Below, piece by piece: positions 55,397-63,146 of a stretch of DNA of 64,000 nucleotides. Origin of the DNA: Caulobacter sp. X (lineage in GTDB: Bacteria > Pseudomonadota > Alphaproteobacteria > Caulobacterales > Caulobacteraceae). Position 1 is the first letter of the stretch, and every line of letters starts with the position of its first letter. The notes under the pieces were generated by a model, which did no database searches, was not told where the DNA came from, and saw only the letters and a list, made by a program, of their open reading frames with translations. The stretch covers positions 1,240,001 to 1,304,000 of the forward strand of contig NZ_PEGF01000002.1 of assembly GCF_002742635.1 (NCBI RefSeq). Direction: 5' to 3'. The translations under genes were made by a program, and so were the position numbers.

Positions 55397-56562
55397 CAGT
55401 AAGAGCGGGGCAGGCCGAGCACGTGCTCGGCGACATAGGCCAGGATCAGGTTCGTCGAGATCGGCGCCACCTGATAGAGGCGGGTCTCGCGGAACTTCCG
55501 CTCGATGTCGTACTCCTCGGCGAAGCCGAAGCCGCCGTGGGTCTGCAGGCACATGTCGGCGGCCGCCCAGGAGGCTTCCGAGGCCAGCATCTTGCCGATA
55601 TTGGCTTGTTCCCCACAGGGAAGACCGGCGTCGTAGCGCGCGGCGGCGTCATAGACCGTCAGGCGGGCGGCGTGGACCTGGGCGTAGGCGCGGGCGATGG
55701 GGAACTGGACGCCCTGGTTCTGGCCGATCGGGCGGCCGAAGACGACGCGGCTGTTGGCGTAGTCCCGCGCCTTGCCGATCAACCACGCCGCATCGCCCAG
55801 GCACTCGGCCCCGATCAGGATCCGCTCGGCGTTCATGCCGTCCAGGATGTAGCGAAAACCCTTGCCTTCCTCGCCGATCAGGCTGTCGGCGGGGATGACC
55901 AGGTTGTCGAAGAACACCTCGGTCGTGGCGTGGTTCAGCATGGTGGCGATCGGCTTGATCGTCAGGCCGTTCCCCTTGGCCGCGCGCATGTCGACCAGGA
56001 AAACCGAAAGGCCGTCGGCCTTGCGCGCCACCTGGTCCTTGGGCGTGGTGCGGGCCAAGAGAACCATGAGGTCGGAATGCTCGGCCCGGCTGGTCCAGAC
56101 CTTCTGGCCGTTGATGACATAGGTGTCGCCGTCGCGCCGGGCGAAGGTCGAGATCGAGGTGGTGTCGGTGCCGGCCGTGGGCTCGGTGACGCCGAACGCC
56201 TGCAGCCGGATCGAGCCGTCGGCGATCTTCGGCAGCCAAGTCTCCTTCTGCGCCTGCGAGCCGTGCCGCAGGACGGTGCCCATGGTGTACATCTGGGCGT
56301 GCAGGGCCGCGGCGTTGCCGCCGCTGGCGTGGACCTCCTCCAGGATCGCCGCCGCCGCCGTCAGGCCAAGGCCGCCGCCGCCGTATTCCTCGGGGATCAG
56401 CACGCCTAGAAGGCCGGCCTTGGTCATCGCCGCGACGAAGTCGGTGGGATAGGCCTTCTGGCGGTCCAGGCCGCGCCAATAGCCGGGCGGGAAGTCGCGG
56501 CACAGCGCGCGCACCGTCTGGCGCAGGGCTTCGATCAGTTCGGGGTCGGCGATGGCGGACAT
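55396..56562 (-). CDS. Acyl-CoA dehydrogenase
   Basis: A 388-residue FAD-dependent acyl-CoA dehydrogenase. The N-terminal helical domain has LGVLIPEEYGGGGLGL, and the FAD segment is QAFGVTEPTAGTDTTSI. INGQKVWTSRAEHSDLMVLLART forms the beta domain. The C-terminal domain has QTHGGFGFAEEYDIERKFRETRLYQVAPISTNLI, where the first Glu of AEEYDIER is the likely catalytic base. It oxidises an acyl-CoA to the enoyl-CoA; the next gene encodes a hydratase that could take the product. Chain length is unknown. Confidence 0.95.
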   Translation of the reverse strand: MSAIADPELIEALRQTVRALCRDFPPGYWRGLDRQKAYPTDFVAAMTKAGLLGVLIPEEYGGGGLGLTAAAAILEEVHASGGNAAALHAQMYTMGTVLRHGSQAQKETWLPKIADGSIRLQAFGVTEPTAGTDTTSISTFARRDGDTYVINGQKVWTSRAEHSDLMVLLARTTPKDQVARKADGLSVFLVDMRAAKGNGLTIKPIATMLNHATTEVFFDNLVIPADSLIGEEGKGFRYILDGMNAERILIGAECLGDAAWLIGKARDYANSRVVFGRPIGQNQGVQFPIARAYAQVHAARLTVYDAAARYDAGLPCGEQANIGKMLASEASWAAADMCLQTHGGFGFAEEYDIERKFRETRLYQVAPISTNLILAYVAEHVLGLPRSY

Positions 56563-56756
56563 GGGTTGAGCTTCGAGCCTTGAACGGGCCTCGTCCAGCC
56601 TCCCGTTAAGTCAGTGTTGCGCATCGGTGCGGCGACCGCCGACGGCATGGAAGACGTTTTGCCGCGCGTTGGCGCGACGGCTCTCCATTGACGCTCACCC
56701 GGCGGGCCAACACCCTCACGCTACAAGCCAAGATTCGCTGGCGCAGGAAGATTCCC

Positions 56757-57344
56757 ATGCCGTACTCGGACACCGTCTTCGACCGCCACGTCGAATCCCT
56801 CATTGGCCGGATGAAGCCGGCCAGCGTCCTCGATATCGGTCCGGGCGCGGGCAAGTACGGCCGGATGATCCAGTCGCTGCGCGCGGAAGGCGTTCCGATC
56901 GGCCACCTGGCCGCCATCGAGATCGACAACAGCTACATCGAACAATTCGGCCTGAGCCAGGTCTATGACGTCATCCAATTGGGCGACGCCACCACCTTGC
57001 CGGACATCGGCCCCGACGCGTCCTGGGACCTCGTGATCCTGGGAGACGTGCTGGAGCACTTCCGCAAGTCGCGCGGGATCGATCTGATCGACTACCTCTA
57101 TTACCGCACGAAATATCTGCTGCTCCTGATCCCCATCGACTATGTCCAGGGCGCGTGGGAAGGGCACCATGCCGAGGCGCATATCTCGACCTGGATCCCC
57201 GAGGATTTCGCCCGCTACAAGGCCCGCTGCGTGACGTCCAACGCCGGCTCGGGATGCGAGATCATGCTGGTGCTGATCAACGGCCTGCAGGCCAAGGCGG
57301 GGACCGATCTGATCTTCGCCGACACCGACGTCGAGATCGCCTAG
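56757..57344 (+). CDS. Class I SAM-dependent methyltransferase
   Basis: A 195-residue protein. The SAM-binding motif I is SVLDIGPGAGKYGRMIQ, motif II has HLAAIEIDNSYIEQF, and DLVILGDVLEHFRKSRG is the acidic motif of small-molecule or sugar methyltransferases. The start at 56757 follows GCAGGAAG. It is divergent from the acyl-CoA dehydrogenase and lies about 2 kb after the GT61 gene; related short methyltransferases often occur near glycan loci, so a role in glycan methylation is possible but not shown. Confidence 0.85.
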   Translation: MPYSDTVFDRHVESLIGRMKPASVLDIGPGAGKYGRMIQSLRAEGVPIGHLAAIEIDNSYIEQFGLSQVYDVIQLGDATTLPDIGPDASWDLVILGDVLEHFRKSRGIDLIDYLYYRTKYLLLLIPIDYVQGAWEGHHAEAHISTWIPEDFARYKARCVTSNAGSGCEIMLVLINGLQAKAGTDLIFADTDVEIA

Positions 57345-57534
57345 GGCGTCGCGGACGGGGCGGGCGCCGGTCTCAAGGTGTCGATCAATTCACAGCAAAG
57401 GAGGGCGGCCGCGAGGTCGCTCTTGAGCCTTACGCGGGCTCTATACAGCGCGTGATCCGGTCAGCGTCGAGCGCCGGCGCGGCGGCTCGCGGCCGCTTGC
57501 GCGGCCCCGTCTAAGCTATTGATTTTAGAAGGAA

Positions 57535-57579
57535 TGGTGGGTGTACAAGGATTCGAACCTTGGACCCGCTGATTAAGAG
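57535..57579 (-). other. 3' fragment of tRNA-Lys(CTT): attachment site of integrated element
   Basis: 45 nt match the 3' end of a tRNA on the minus strand, from position 32 of the anticodon loop (anticodon CTT) through a complete T arm (CAAGG-TTCGAAT-CCTTG), the acceptor strand and an encoded CCA. The 5' half of a tRNA is absent to the right. This is the classic footprint left where an element integrates into a tRNA gene; the intact tRNA should lie at the far end of the element. Confidence 0.9.
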
Positions 57580-57676
57580 TAATTCGGCTGTATTTTGCGT
57601 GTATTGAAATCAACCACTTAGCACAACTCCGGTTGTCGTTGTTTGGCGGATATTGTCGAAATATGTCGCCAAACTC

Positions 57677-57910
57677 TCACGGCTTCAGGAATGAACTGAG
57701 TGTCTGAAGATCGAACGGTTCCGCGCCTGCCGCTTTTAGCTCGGCAAGGCCCAAGCCGAAGCCGTTTAAGGTGTCTTGTATCTCGACCTCGTTTCCGTGC
57801 AGCCGGTGCAGTTCAGCGAGGCCTGCCGCTATTCCTTGCACACGGAAATTGTGAACGTCTGCTTCGCTGATCGTTCTAAACGTCGGCCGTTGACCCATGG
57901 TCTTGCTCAC
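57677..57910 (-). CDS. Small unknown protein at the end of the element operon
   Basis: A 77-residue soluble protein (FRTISEADVHNFRVQGIAAGLAELHRLHGN...). The GTG start overlaps the integrase stop codon as GTGA, indicating translational coupling. An internal ATG at 57898 is an alternative start. It lies directly beside the attachment site, as accessory genes of integrases often do, but no excisionase or HTH signature is evident. Confidence 0.65.
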   Translation of the reverse strand: MSKTMGQRPTFRTISEADVHNFRVQGIAAGLAELHRLHGNEVEIQDTLNGFGLGLAELKAAGAEPFDLQTLSSFLKP

Positions 57911-59286
57911 AGCTTGATCCCCTTCGTCCTATAGTACCCTTCCAGCAGCACCAGGCCGGCGTCGGCGACGGCGGGGCCGATTTCGCCATAGTGCTTGTCG
58001 TGCAGCTCGGCGATGTTCTTGCGGCTCTGCAGCGTGCGGCTGGCCAGCTGGTCGTCGGAGAGGCCAGCCTCGCGCGCCCAGGTGACGGCGGTGTCGCGCA
58101 GGTCGGCGAACGTCAGGCTGGCGACGCTGGGGCAGTCCTGGGCCGCCATGGCGCGCACCTTGGCGAAGCGCTTGCGGATCAAGTCGCTGTCGGCCTGGTC
58201 GCCGCGCCTGGTCGTCTGGCGCTCGCGCTTCAGTTGGACAATGCGCCGATCGGCGGCGGCGAAGGGCTGGACCTTGTCGGCCTTGCGGCGTTCGCGGATC
58301 GCCTCGACGCGGGCGCGGCCCAGGAAGGTCAAAGGCGTGCCGCCGATGCGCCCCGTCTTCTTCCGGCCCTGCTCGCCGGTCAAGGCGCGGTAGTCGATCA
58401 GGCGATCCTCCGTCAGGGCCAGGACGTCGGTCTGCGACCAGGACAGGTCCAGCGACAGCACCATGGCGTCGGCCACGTCCTCGTAGCCGTTGGCGTCGGC
58501 CGCGCGCACCAGGGCCTGGACCTCGTCCAGTGTCGCCGCGCGGATCCGACCCGGTGGCGTTTCGCGCTCGACCTTGGCCGCCCAGTTCTCGACCTCGCGG
58601 CGCTTGCGCTTGTGGATCCAGTTCAACCAAACACTGGCCACGGCCAGCACGCCCGAGGCCTGGTTGACGCCCGCATGGCGGTGCAGGGCCCAATAGGCCT
58701 CATACAGCGGATCGAACAGCTCCTGGCCGTCCTGCTGTTCCGGCGCCAGGGCCATGATCGAGAAGCCGCGCACCGTCTCGACGGCGGCCTTGTGGCGGGC
58801 GAGCGCTTCGGCGTCCTCGTCGTCGGGCAGCAGGGCGAAGCCAGCGACGGCGTCGAGCAGGCGGCCCAGCTTGTTTTTGTAGTCGCGGCGGGTGGTGGCG
58901 GCGCGGGCCTTGTACTCGCGGCTGTCCAGCCAGGCGTCGACGAAATAGCCGATCTGCATGTCGGCGCGCACCGCGATGGCCGCGACCTCCGCGGCCGACT
59001 TGGGCGGAGCGAATGCGGCCATGTCGGCCGGGACCAGGCCGCCCGCGCGCCAGGCCTCGACCGCGGCGTTGATCGCCTTGGCCCGCTCGATCGCGGCGCC
59101 CAAGGGCAGATAGGCGCCGATCTCGTCGACCAGGTTGACGCCCTTCCACCCAGCGGCGCGCTGATTGGGTTGCGGGATCCAGCGCGGCCGGATCGAGCCG
59201 TCGGGCTGCTGGCGCGCCGCGAAGCCGGCGGGAAGTTGACCATGGCCGCGTTGGCGGCGCTTGGGCTTCTTGGTCTTCTGAGACAT
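57907..59286 (-). CDS. Tyrosine-recombinase-like integrase
   Basis: A 459-residue protein. The N-terminal part is basic (KTKKPKRRQRGHGQ). A SAM-like core-binding domain follows (IGYFVDAWLDSREYKARAATTRRDYKNKLGRLLDAV), then a C-terminal catalytic-like domain. Box II reads FADLRDTAVTWAREAG, with the conserved Arg but without the His of H-x-x-R. The candidate tyrosine is in HDKHYGEIG. The position of the first catalytic Arg appears as Ser in LSWSQTDVLALT. AAGGAGAAGG precedes the ATG. Location at the tRNA fragment strongly supports a role in integration. Confidence 0.85.
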   Translation of the reverse strand: MSQKTKKPKRRQRGHGQLPAGFAARQQPDGSIRPRWIPQPNQRAAGWKGVNLVDEIGAYLPLGAAIERAKAINAAVEAWRAGGLVPADMAAFAPPKSAAEVAAIAVRADMQIGYFVDAWLDSREYKARAATTRRDYKNKLGRLLDAVAGFALLPDDEDAEALARHKAAVETVRGFSIMALAPEQQDGQELFDPLYEAYWALHRHAGVNQASGVLAVASVWLNWIHKRKRREVENWAAKVERETPPGRIRAATLDEVQALVRAADANGYEDVADAMVLSLDLSWSQTDVLALTEDRLIDYRALTGEQGRKKTGRIGGTPLTFLGRARVEAIRERRKADKVQPFAAADRRIVQLKRERQTTRRGDQADSDLIRKRFAKVRAMAAQDCPSVASLTFADLRDTAVTWAREAGLSDDQLASRTLQSRKNIAELHDKHYGEIGPAVADAGLVLLEGYYRTKGIKL

Positions 59287-59308
59287 CGCACCTTCTCCTT
59301 CCAGAAGG

Positions 59309-59341
59309 GCCGGGGAGCGACGAGGTCGCGCCACTCCCCGG
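59309..59341 (-). promoter_or_regulatory. Stem-loop upstream of the integrase gene
   Basis: CCGGGGAG and CTCCCCGG form an 8-bp stem, extended imperfectly by GGCGCGACC/CGTCG. It lies between the small upstream gene and the integrase, about 23 bp before the integrase start. It has no T-run and may limit integrase expression. Confidence 0.4.
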
Positions 59342-59348
59342 TGGTTTG

Positions 59349-59564
59349 TCAATCCGGCGCCGCAAATCCGGCTTCGGACAAGCCTTGGTCCAGCTTGCCG
59401 GTGATCGCCCACACCAGGTGCGCCAGCTGGGTCGCGGTCGGGCGCGCCATGCTGGCCCATGCGGCCTGGTCAACCGAGTTCAAGAGGGCGCCCAGGCCAA
59501 ACAGGGCGTGGCGTGCTGAAATGAGCGGCGCAGGACATAGCGCCGCGTGATCGACAACCGTCAT
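59349..59564 (-). CDS. Small unknown element protein
   Basis: A 71-residue protein (MTVVDHAALCPAPLISARHAL...) with an amphipathic helical middle (VDQAAWASMARPTATQLAHLVWAITGKL). GCTAAGGAGTAACTG gives a good ribosome site before the ATG. It is transcribed toward the integrase, with a 62-bp gap. No family is recognised. Confidence 0.6.
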   Translation of the reverse strand: MTVVDHAALCPAPLISARHALFGLGALLNSVDQAAWASMARPTATQLAHLVWAITGKLDQGLSEAGFAAPD

Positions 59565-59901
59565 CAGTTACTCCTTAGCGTTGTTCAGAGCCGCGCCCCG
59601 ACTGTTCAGGTCGAGATCGCGCCCAGGGCTGAACAGCACGGCTAAGGTCATGCCCCTCGTCCCTTTAGCTTTCGCCTGGACATTCGGACGAGGACCCTGG
59701 ACTTCGAAAATCGCAGGGCTAACCCTGCGTAACCTAGCGTGGAGTGTTCAGCCCCGTGCGCCAGGAACGTGCGAATTAGATGGTTGTCAACCTGTGCGCG
59801 CCCCAAACAACCGGGGCGTCCATACTCAAAGCGGGGTTCTCTATCCTGATTGGTCGAAAATGGACCGCCGTTTTTCGAACTGTGTCAGTTCGTCGCAGAG
59901 G
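59565..59901. promoter_or_regulatory. Control region with repeated TGTTCAG sites
   Basis: 337 bp without a convincing gene. It holds TGTTCAG at 59582-59588, CTGTTCAG at 59602-59609, its reverse complement CTGAACAG at 59629-59636, and TGTTCAG at 59745-59751. A perfect stem-loop CGCAGGG-CTAA-CCCTGCG lies at 59712-59729. This looks like an operator/promoter region, possibly bound by the HTH protein encoded at 59902. Confidence 0.5.
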
Positions 59902-60120
59902 CTAGGCCGCGCGGCGCTCCTCCTTGGCGCCGTCGATCCAGTTTTTCAATCTAAGATAGCTCTCGTGGCTCAAATTGGGCTCGCCAGACAGGGCGCGACT
60001 AAACGTAGCGTTGCTAACGCCCGCTTCGATCGCGGCCGATCGCCCAGAAAGCGGCGCCCGTTCGGCCAGCTTCGCGCGCAGCTCGCCCGCGAAAGCCATG
60101 CTGTCGAATAGCCGCTCCAT
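59902..60120 (-). CDS. Small XRE-like helix-turn-helix protein
   Basis: A 72-residue DNA-binding protein. The segment SGRSAAIEAGVSNATFSRALSGEPNLSHESYLRLKNWI reads as a Cro/C1-type helix-turn-helix with recognition helix near NATFSRAL. The ATG overlaps the upstream gene's stop (ATGA). It borders the control region containing the TGTTCAG repeats, its natural candidate target. Confidence 0.75.
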   Translation of the reverse strand: MERLFDSMAFAGELRAKLAERAPLSGRSAAIEAGVSNATFSRALSGEPNLSHESYLRLKNWIDGAKEERRAA

Positions 60121-60566
60121 CAGCCACCGCCCGCCACGGCAAAGGGCAGGGTGATGACGGTGATCTTGCGGGTCAGCTCCATGCCTTCGGCGCCGGCGCG
60201 GCCCTCGTGCTCGTGAGCCAGGGCCCAGCGCTCGAAGCCGACCAGCTGGGCCAGCTTGGCCAAGTGCTCATCCGCCTGGGACGCACCCTGTTCGGCCGCC
60301 TTCAGCAGGTTGGCGATCGTCTCGCCGGCTTCGCCGCCGCTTTTGAGGTCGAGCACCCGGCGCAGGGCGATGGGCGTGAACACCAGCGTCGCCGTCGCCA
60401 GCACCGCGCCGGTCGTGACGACGTCCTTGCCGACCTTGATTTGGACAGTCGAGCCGATCGCGGGCGTCTTCCGGCCCTTGGCCGACAAGATCGCCAGCCG
60501 ATCCTGGAACGCCGTGCGCGCCCGGATGGCGGTGAAGCGATCCTTGGACAGAACAAAGGTAGTCAT
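60120..60566 (-). CDS. Unknown element protein
   Basis: A 148-residue protein (MTTFVLSKDRFTAIRARTAFQDRLAILSAKGRKTP...). A mildly hydrophobic stretch (TTGAVLATATLVFTPIAL) and a second near the C-terminus (KITVITLPFAVAGGG) may be beta strands or weak membrane segments. The 3' end overlaps the HTH gene by one codon. It starts 7 bp after the AlpA-like gene. No family is recognised. Confidence 0.65.
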   Translation of the reverse strand: MTTFVLSKDRFTAIRARTAFQDRLAILSAKGRKTPAIGSTVQIKVGKDVVTTGAVLATATLVFTPIALRRVLDLKSGGEAGETIANLLKAAEQGASQADEHLAKLAQLVGFERWALAHEHEGRAGAEGMELTRKITVITLPFAVAGGG

Positions 60567-60572
60567 GGCCGG

Positions 60573-60911
60573 TCAGGCTCCTCTAGACATAAGCGCGCGC
60601 ATTTGGGCGCGCTGGTTAGCCAGCGCCCGATTGGGCGCGGGGATGGGGATGGTGGGCTCGAAGGGCAGGCGATCGTCCGGGTGGACGTCGTTGGCGACCT
60701 CATGCCGGCCGTCCGTGCCCAGGGCGCGCGAACGGCGGCGCTTCCATTCGGCGACCTCGTCGGCGTTCCACTTGAAGTGGGCGCCGGGCGGCTGGCTGAA
60801 CGGCGGCGGAAAGCCGCGCTGCTTGATGAAGTTGCGCCAAACGCGACGGAAGCGATCGCGCGAAAGCCCGACTTCGGCCGCCACCTGGGCGAAGGTGAGG
60901 GGGGCGCTCAT
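60573..60911 (-). CDS. AlpA/excisionase-like DNA-binding protein
   Basis: A 112-residue protein. LTFAQVAAEVGLSRDRFRRVWRNFIKQRGFPPPFSQPPGAHFKWNADEVAEWKRRR has the layout of an AlpA/MerR-type winged helix, in which the wing positions a FPPPF-loop and a Trp-rich terminal helix. Such proteins are often excisionases or regulators of integrase genes in prophages. The C-terminal tail is basic and disordered. The ATG overlaps the next upstream gene as ATGA. Confidence 0.75.
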   Translation of the reverse strand: MSAPLTFAQVAAEVGLSRDRFRRVWRNFIKQRGFPPPFSQPPGAHFKWNADEVAEWKRRRSRALGTDGRHEVANDVHPDDRLPFEPTIPIPAPNRALANQRAQMRALMSRGA

Positions 60912-61204
60912 TGGTCGCCTCCCCGTAAGCAGTCGTCGACCGCAGCTTGCAGGCTCTCGGCGAAGCTGGCGCAGGCGGCGGCCGACGACGTCAGTCCGCG
61001 TTTGCTGAGGTTATCGCGCATGTTCCTGAGAAAGCTGACGACGCCCGTCGCCCGGAAAACCAGGTGCGTGGCTCCGGCCGGCTTGCCCTGTACTGCCGCC
61101 TCGATGGCCTGGCGCAGCTCGTCCACCGTGAACTCCAGCGGCTCATCGTGGCGGATGTTGGGGCCGTACTTGCGGGTGGCGATTTCGATAGCGGAGGCAG
61201 TCAT
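60908..61204 (-). CDS. Unknown element protein
   Basis: A 98-residue soluble protein (IEIATRKYGPNIRHDEPLEFTVDELRQAIEAAV...) with predicted helices and two Cys near the C-terminus. Its ATG overlaps the stop codon of the small membrane protein gene upstream, and its stop overlaps the AlpA-like gene, so it is in the middle of a coupled operon. No family is recognised. Confidence 0.65.
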   Translation of the reverse strand: MTASAIEIATRKYGPNIRHDEPLEFTVDELRQAIEAAVQGKPAGATHLVFRATGVVSFLRNMRDNLSKRGLTSSAAACASFAESLQAAVDDCLRGGDQ

Positions 61205-61350
61205 AGCGTGCCTCCGGCTTCAACCGGCGCACGGCGCTGCGTGGTGGCGTAGGACAGCATCACGCCCGCGAACCCGACCAGGAACCCAATCGAGAAGATC
61301 AGCAGCAGGGCGCCGATAATGTTCATGTCCTCGGAAGAGAGCTTGCGCAC
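61201..61350 (-). CDS. Small single-span membrane protein of the element
   Basis: A 49-residue protein with one transmembrane helix (IIGALLLIFSIGFLVGFAGVML) and a short tail. GTG at 61350 is chosen because GCGGAGGG lies 7 nt upstream; ATG at 61326 is an alternative giving 41 residues. It overlaps the next gene by 4 bp. Phage-encoded one-span proteins can be holin-like or act in the membrane otherwise; nothing here decides between these. Confidence 0.6.
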   Translation of the reverse strand: MRKLSSEDMNIIGALLLIFSIGFLVGFAGVMLSYATTQRRAPVEAGGTL

Positions 61351-61353
61351 GGC

Positions 61354-61533
61354 TCAGCCCTCCGCCTTGCGCGGGTCCGTCGCCAGGTGCGCGTCGATCT
61401 TGGTCAGCAGCTTATCGATCTCGACATGCGACAGGCCGTGCGCTTCGAAGCGGTTGGCGGCGGTGAACAACTGGCCGCGCGCCTGCTCCAGCAGGTCGCG
61501 ATCGGTCGCTGGCTTTTGCGTTTTCTTGGTCAT
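61354..61533 (-). CDS. Small basic-acidic element protein
   Basis: A 59-residue soluble protein beginning MTKKTQKPATDRDLLEQA and continuing with helical segments to KAEG. It begins 4 bp after the upstream gene's stop and ends 4 bp before the GTG of the membrane protein gene. It appears to be one long amphipathic helical hairpin. No family is recognised; operon position supports it. Confidence 0.6.
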   Translation of the reverse strand: MTKKTQKPATDRDLLEQARGQLFTAANRFEAHGLSHVEIDKLLTKIDAHLATDPRKAEG

Positions 61534-61536
61534 GGC

Positions 61537-61986
61537 TCAGGCCTCCCGTTCGGGCGCCGAAGGGCGCATCCAGTGCGTGGGGCCGTCCTGCCAACTCGCC
61601 AGTTTGGCGTCGCGGTCGGCCTCGCTGTAGAACTCGCGGGTGACGACGCCATCCCAGTCGGGTCGCCCGAGTACGACGCATCGCCCGTCGCAGGGGGCCG
61701 TGTTGACGGGCATCCAGCCAGTTCGGAGCGCCGAGTGCAGGGCCAACTTGGCGTCAGCCTTGGCCGTGATGGCCTGTGCCAAATCTCCCTTGGCCTCTTC
61801 GATCATCACGGCCTTAAGATTTTCCGTGAGGACGAAATCGAACTTGGCGCCGAGTTGTTCTTGCGTCGCCGTGAACAACCAGCGTTCGCGCTGGAACTCT
61901 AGAGCGCGGAGGCGGCCTTCGGCTAACAGAACCCAGGCATGCGCCTGAGCTAGATCATTGGCGAGCTTTTCGAGGCGGATCGTCAT
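61537..61986 (-). CDS. Element protein with DUF551-like C-terminus
   Basis: A 149-residue protein. The first half (LEKLANDLAQAHAWVLLAEGRLRALEF...) is coiled-coil-like. The second half, GWMPVNTAPCDGRCVVLGRPDWDGVVTREFYSEA.. WQDGPTHWMRP, follows the pattern of DUF551-like domains common in phages (WxPxxTAPxDGxxVL and a terminal THWxP). Function unknown. The ATG is 3 bp after the upstream gene's stop. Confidence 0.7.
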   Translation of the reverse strand: MTIRLEKLANDLAQAHAWVLLAEGRLRALEFQRERWLFTATQEQLGAKFDFVLTENLKAVMIEEAKGDLAQAITAKADAKLALHSALRTGWMPVNTAPCDGRCVVLGRPDWDGVVTREFYSEADRDAKLASWQDGPTHWMRPSAPEREA

Positions 61987-61988
61987 GG

Positions 61989-62369
61989 CTAAGCCGCCTC
62001 CTTCTTCTCGCCCTCGACGGGCAGGGCCGCGCGCGCGGCGCGGAACACGCTTTCGCCCAGCACCAGGCCGACCAGGTCGCCGGGCGCCATGACGGGGCTT
62101 TCCTCGAACTCTCGGGCCAGGCGCAGCAGGGCGTCCCACACGGCCGCGCCGCGATGGGTCAGCAGCGGGCCCTCGCCGGCGCGCAGGTACAGGGTCTCCA
62201 GCGAGCCCTCGGGCAGGGCCGTGACCTCGACGGCCAGGCCGAACTGGACGATGCGCACGGGGCGGGTCTCGACGCCGGCCAGCAGACGGCCGATGTCGGT
62301 CTTGCGGTCGCGCTCGATCTTGAGCGAGCGCTTCCAGGCGTCGGTGATGACGCGGGCGGGGTCGATCAC
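61989..62369 (-). CDS. Unknown element protein
   Basis: A 126-residue soluble protein (MIDPARVITDAWKRSLKIERDRKTDI...). GTG at 62369 is chosen because AGGAG lies 7 nt upstream and the codon overlaps the preceding stop (GTGA). The open frame continues upstream through another gene and that part is not used. The middle resembles a small regulatory fold (RIVQFGLAVEVTALPEG) but no family is recognised. Confidence 0.65.
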   Translation of the reverse strand: MIDPARVITDAWKRSLKIERDRKTDIGRLLAGVETRPVRIVQFGLAVEVTALPEGSLETLYLRAGEGPLLTHRGAAVWDALLRLAREFEESPVMAPGDLVGLVLGESVFRAARAALPVEGEKKEAA

Positions 62370-62707
62370 GCCGCGCTCCTTTGCGGCTTGTGGTGACGAA
62401 GGGCGCCCTGCGCGATATCGGTCAGCGCGGCGCCAAGGCGCTCGTGCATGTCGGCCGTGGGCGGGGTGATGAAGGCGTAGGCGAAGCCCAACTCGAGGAA
62501 GGCGCCGGCGTCGTCCAGGACCGCGATCGACAGGCACGGGCCGTGCGGCTCGCAGCCGCGGGCGGCGTTGCAGTCGCGCAGCTTGAACGACCGTTCCCCG
62601 TGGCCGGCGTCGGCCAGCATGTCCAGCAGCCGCGCGGCCATGGCCGGCAGGCTTTCGAACGTCTCGTCGGACAGGGCCGCGCGGGCGATGACGAACCGGG
62701 CGGTCAT
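62366..62707 (-). CDS. Unknown element protein
   Basis: A 113-residue protein. It contains a Cys pair in RDCNAARGCEPHGPC, then AVLDDAGAFLELGFAYAFI and a His-rich end. The Cys and His spacing (C-x6-C-x5-C) could bind a metal, but only weakly resembles any known finger. It overlaps both neighbours by 4 bp. No family is recognised. Confidence 0.65.
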   Translation of the reverse strand: MTARFVIARAALSDETFESLPAMAARLLDMLADAGHGERSFKLRDCNAARGCEPHGPCLSIAVLDDAGAFLELGFAYAFITPPTADMHERLGAALTDIAQGALRHHKPQRSAA

Positions 62708-62967
62708 GACGGCACATGCGTGGCGAGCACGTCCGTCATCGAGATCCAGTAAGTCCGAAGCGTGCGCAGGTTGCGCACTTCCAGGCGCTCGCCGTACCCG
62801 TATCGGATCACGATGCCATCGTGCGCCTTGGCCCGCAGGCCTCCGCGCATCCAGCTGACGGGACCTTCAGGCGGATAGGCGGCCCTAAAGCTGTTCTCGA
62901 ATGAATATCGAGCCTTCTTGGCCTCTTGGTAGAGCTGGCCTAGCTCCATCTGCGCCCGCGTTACCAT
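62704..62967 (-). CDS. Unknown element protein
   Basis: An 87-residue soluble protein (MVTRAQMELGQLYQEAKKARYSFENSFRAAYPPEGPVSW...). It is rich in Tyr and Arg, with a beta-like end (IVIRYGYGERLEVRNLRTLRTYWISM). It overlaps the neighbour on each side (ATGA at 62704; 7 bp at 62961). No family is recognised. Confidence 0.62.
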   Translation of the reverse strand: MVTRAQMELGQLYQEAKKARYSFENSFRAAYPPEGPVSWMRGGLRAKAHDGIVIRYGYGERLEVRNLRTLRTYWISMTDVLATHVPS

Positions 62968-63146
62968 GACGGCCGCCCGTGCTTGAGGACTTCCAGAAAG
63001 CCGGGGAAGGCGCGCACGGCGAAGTACAGGGCGACCAACGCCACGCCGTAGCTGACCACCATGTAGAGGAAGGCAGCGCCGGGGCCGTCCCAGCGGACGG
63101 GGCGGCGCGGGCGGCGGGTGTGCAGGGTGAACTTGGGCTGGGTCAC
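62961..63146 (-). CDS. Small membrane protein of the element
   Basis: A 61-residue protein. A basic N-terminus (FTLHTRRPRRPVRWDGPG) precedes one transmembrane helix (AAFLYMVVSYGVALVALYFAV). The GTG start overlaps the upstream stop (GTGA). The topology fits a small positive-inside inner-membrane protein. Function unknown. Confidence 0.62.
   Translation of the reverse strand: MTQPKFTLHTRRPRRPVRWDGPGAAFLYMVVSYGVALVALYFAVRAFPGFLEVLKHGRPSW

Noticed and set aside
57535..57579. A complete functional tRNA-Lys gene.
   Set aside because: Only the 3' 45 nt are present; the D arm, the 5' anticodon stem and the 5' acceptor strand are missing.
59581..60111. A 176-residue plus-strand frame in the element control region.
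   Set aside because: It has no family pattern, runs antisense over the HTH gene and has a TTG start without a ribosome site.
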